This document shows positions 7,303 to 9,125 of a stretch of 9,125 nucleotides of DNA, one piece after another (position 1 is the stretch's first letter; each line of letters starts with the position of its first letter). The DNA comes from an uncultured Verrucomicrobia subdivision 3 bacterium (GTDB lineage: Bacteria > Verrucomicrobiota > Verrucomicrobiia > Limisphaerales > UBA11358). The position numbers and the translations under genes were made by a program. Where the stretch lies: assembly GCA_903861445.1 (NCBI GenBank), contig CAIOUK010000018.1, positions 1 through 9,125 of the forward strand, in the 5' to 3' direction. The notes under the pieces are model-generated. The model was not told the DNA's origin and ran no database searches. It worked only from the letters and a program-made list of their open reading frames with translations.

Positions 7303-7334
7303 CTTTTCGTGTCTTTCGTGTCTTTCGTGGTTAA
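7303..7334. repeat. TTTCGTG short tandem repeat ending in GTTAA
   Basis: Two exact copies of TCTTTCGTG (7312-7320 and 7321-7329) follow a near copy CTTTTCGTG (7303-7311), and the array ends in GTTAA. The reverse complement starts TTAACCACGAAAG. From memory, closely similar ACCACGAAAGRCACGAAA-type elements are scattered through intergenic regions of Verrucomicrobiota and other bacteria, where they often give rise to false TTKDTKDTK peptides. That dispersal is recollection, not seen here, since only one array lies in the window. It fills most of the 44-bp gap before ymdB. Confidence 0.6.
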
Positions 7335-7343
7335 ATCATCGGC

Positions 7344-8132
7344 GTGAAACTTCTCTTCATCGGCGACATTGTGGGCGAACCGGGACGCAAGGCGGTGCAA
7401 ACCATCCTGCCGCGTTTGCGCGACGAGCACGCGCTGGATTTCGTCATCGCCAACGGCGAAAACTCCGCCGGCGGCAACGGCATCACGCCGCAGATTGCCG
7501 GCGAACTTTTTTCCGCCGGCGTGGACGTCATTACCAGCGGCGACCATTTGTGGGATCAAAAGACCGTTTCCGAACTGCTTTACAGCGAGCCACGTTTCCT
7601 GCGCCCGCTGAATTATCCGACTACTGTTCCCGGACGCGGGGCAAATGTTTTTCAAGTCCGCAACCTCGCGCCGGTTGCCGTGCTGAACGTGCAGGGCCGC
7701 GTCTTCATGCCCCCGATGGATAATCCCTTTCTTACCGCTGAAATTGAGGTGAACCGGCTGCGTGAACGGACAAAAATTATTTTCGTGGATTTCCACGGCG
7801 AAGCCACGTCGGAGAAAATTGCGTTCGGGCGTTTTCTGGACGGCCGCGTGAGTGCGGTCGTGGGCACGCACACCCATGTGCAGACGGCGGACGAACAAAT
7901 TTTGCCCTACGGCACAGCCTATTTAAGCGATGCCGGCTTCACCGGGCCGCACGACGGCTGCCTGGGACGCGAGATTGAGCCGGTGCTGAAAAAGTTTCTG
8001 ACGGGCATGCCGCAGCGGTTCGAGGTGGCTCGCAATCACATCAAGCTACACGGTGCGCTCATACACATTGATGACGCGAGTGGAAAAGCCACCAGCATCC
8101 AGCGCGTTTCAGAAACGCTGCCGGGATATTGA
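7344..8132 (+). CDS. ymdB: YmdB-family metallophosphoesterase (TIGR00282), 2',3'-cyclic nucleotide 2'-phosphodiesterase-like
   Basis: This is a cytoplasmic two-metal phosphodiesterase. In Bacillus subtilis the homologue hydrolyses cyclic nucleotides and influences sporulation and biofilm genes. Its 262 residues are close to the usual length, and the full set of family landmarks is present: D8 in FIGDIVG, E39/N40 in GENSAGG, GDH at 66-68 (general acid H68), FHGEATSEK with H151, and GTHTHVQTAD with H176 and H178. The metal ligand normally Asn at position 67 (GNH) is Asp here. GTG at 7344 starts directly at the conserved MKLLFIGD, and no Shine-Dalgarno motif is visible. It lies 44 bp after the WecA-like gene, separated by a TTTCGTG repeat, and converges on smc with 6 bp between the stop codons. 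Co-transcription with the glycan genes is possible but not shown. Confidence 0.94.
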   Translation: MKLLFIGDIVGEPGRKAVQTILPRLRDEHALDFVIANGENSAGGNGITPQIAGELFSAGVDVITSGDHLWDQKTVSELLYSEPRFLRPLNYPTTVPGRGANVFQVRNLAPVAVLNVQGRVFMPPMDNPFLTAEIEVNRLRERTKIIFVDFHGEATSEKIAFGRFLDGRVSAVVGTHTHVQTADEQILPYGTAYLSDAGFTGPHDGCLGREIEPVLKKFLTGMPQRFEVARNHIKLHGALIHIDDASGKATSIQRVSETLPGY

Positions 8133-8138
8133 CACGGC

Positions 8139-9125
8139 TCAAGCCGCCACCGGTTCGGTGCTGCCCGGCAACTGCGGCGTCTCCTCCGCCTTGTGGAATT
8201 TCACGCTGACGATCTTGCTCACACCGTGCTCCTGCATCGTCACGCCGTAAAGCACGTCCGCCATGCCGATGGTGCGCTTGTTATGCGTGATGATGATGAA
8301 CTGCGAGTGCGCGAGGAAGCGCTGCAAAATCTTCACGAACCGGATGACATTGGATTCGTCCAGCGGCGCGTCCAATTCGTCCAGCACGCAGAACGGACTC
8401 GGCTTCACCTGATAAATTGAGAACAACAAACTCACGGCGACCATCGTCTGTTCGCCGCCGGATAACAGCGAAATGCTTTGCAACTGCTTACCGGGCGGCC
8501 GCGCCACAATTTCGATGCCGGATTCAAGAACGTCATTTTCATCGGACAAAATCAAGTCGGCTTTGCCGCCGCCGAAAACGTCCACAAACATCGCGCGGAA
8601 GTTATCGCGGATTTTCTCGAAGGTTTCGACAAACATCGTCCGCGTCTGCGTGTTGATGCGATTGATAATTTCCAGCAACTGCGTCTTGGCGTTCACCAAG
8701 TCGTCATGCTGCTGGGTCAGAAATTGATGGCGCTGCTCGGTTTCTTCGTATTCCTCGATGGCGACAAGATTGACTGGCCCCATTTCGTCGAGCTTCGTTT
8801 GAAGCGCAGTGACTTGCTCGTTTACGGCATTCCAATCCGTGCCCGCACCGCTCGCAGCCATTTCCTCCGGCGTCAACGTCTGCACTTGTGGCTGCCCTTC
8901 GTCGGCGTGCGTGATGGTGATGCACTCACTGCGGATGTCTTCAAGATGCAAATGATATTTTTGCTGCACTTTCTCGCGGAGGTTCTGGACGCCCATGTTT
9001 TTCTGCGCGAGTTCCACGTCGAGCACGCCGCGCTGGTTTTGCATTTCGGTCAACTGCCCCCGCTGCGCGCGCAACCTCTCGTCGCGTTGCGAAATTTCGT
9101 TCTCCTGCAAATTTTTCAGGCCAGA
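8139..9125 (-). CDS. smc: Chromosome segregation protein SMC, C-terminal part (5' end outside window)
   Basis: This is the C-terminal quarter of the SMC condensin ATPase, which with ScpA/ScpB compacts and separates sister chromosomes. The frame is open to the right edge; a TTG at 9110 is internal. Numbering from that codon, residues 1 to about 50 and 95-170 are charged, coiled-coil-like arm, including GPVNLVAIEEYEE (111-123) at the neck of the arm. The head half follows with the ABC signature LSGGE (216-220, continuing QTMVAVSLLF), Walker B CVLDELD (241-247) with E245, the D-loop APLDESN, and the switch THNKRT (275-280). YGVTMQEHGVSK (288-299) is diagnostic for SMC rather than RecN, MukB or Rad50. 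Walker A, the hinge and most of the coiled coil lie outside. The stop codon is at 8139-8141, 6 bp from the convergent ymdB. Confidence 0.95.
   Translation of the reverse strand, partial: SGLKNLQENEISQRDERLRAQRGQLTEMQNQRGVLDVELAQKNMGVQNLREKVQQKYHLHLEDIRSECITITHADEGQPQVQTLTPEEMAASGAGTDWNAVNEQVTALQTKLDEMGPVNLVAIEEYEETEQRHQFLTQQHDDLVNAKTQLLEIINRINTQTRTMFVETFEKIRDNFRAMFVDVFGGGKADLILSDENDVLESGIEIVARPPGKQLQSISLLSGGEQTMVAVSLLFSIYQVKPSPFCVLDELDAPLDESNVIRFVKILQRFLAHSQFIIITHNKRTIGMADVLYGVTMQEHGVSKIVSVKFHKAEETPQLPGSTEPVAA

Noticed and set aside
7194..7898. 234-codon minus-strand frame containing TTKDTKDTK
   Set aside because: It is antisense to the end of the WecA-like gene and to ymdB. The TTKDTKDTK stretch is simply the TTTCGTG repeat read backwards, a known source of false proteins.
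8104..8118. GCGTTT-CAG-AAACGC hairpin near the end of ymdB as a terminator
   Set aside because: The stem is only 6 bp, lies within the coding sequence, and no T run follows.

Overview
This window reads as ordinary, gene-dense chromosome from a member of the PVC group, most likely Verrucomicrobiota of the Pedosphaera/Limisphaerales type. That placement is inference. It rests on the divergent TMEM260-like membrane/TPR protein, the PVC-flavoured SMC signature, the moderately high G+C, the absence of Shine-Dalgarno motifs, the frequent GTG starts, and an intergenic TTTCGTG-type repeat that I remember from such genomes. No phage, transposon, CRISPR array, rRNA or tRNA is visible.

Layout, left to right. 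(1) The 3' part of nnrD (NAD(P)H-hydrate dehydratase) runs off the left edge. (2) A 426-bp A+T-richer interval follows. It holds an unrecognised 59-residue two-helix membrane protein (677-856) and a cluster of small hairpins (874-973). (3) An RlmD/RumA-type rRNA m5U methyltransferase lies at 1003-2136. (4) A perfect 16-bp palindrome (2153-2168) sits just upstream of a tight three-gene block on the + strand. That block holds a 980-residue GT-C/TMEM260-like membrane protein with a TPR tail, a GT4 glycosyltransferase 3 bp later, and a WecA/TagO-like polyprenyl-phosphate sugar-phosphate transferase overlapping by GTGA. (5) A short spacer carries a triplicated 9-bp repeat, followed by ymdB (TIGR00282 metallophosphoesterase). 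(6) Convergent with ymdB, only 6 bp away on the - strand, is the C-terminal part of smc, running off the right edge.

How they work together. The 2180-7299 block is best read as a cell-surface glycan module. The WecA-like enzyme would load a sugar-phosphate onto undecaprenyl phosphate, the GT4 enzyme would add a sugar on the cytoplasmic side, and the large membrane protein would act at or across the membrane, possibly on proteins or lipid-linked glycans. The flanking genes are housekeeping: metabolite repair (NnrD), rRNA modification (RlmD), nucleotide/RNA signalling (YmdB) and chromosome organisation (SMC).

I found no convincing undescribed multi-gene system. The points most worth a second look are: the acid-to-amide change at the expected catalytic loop of the GT-C domain; non-consensus active-site residues in the GT4 enzyme (EX7Q) and YmdB (Asn to Asp at position 67); the small membrane protein with its hairpin cluster; and the two non-coding elements (palindrome and TTTCGTG repeat).
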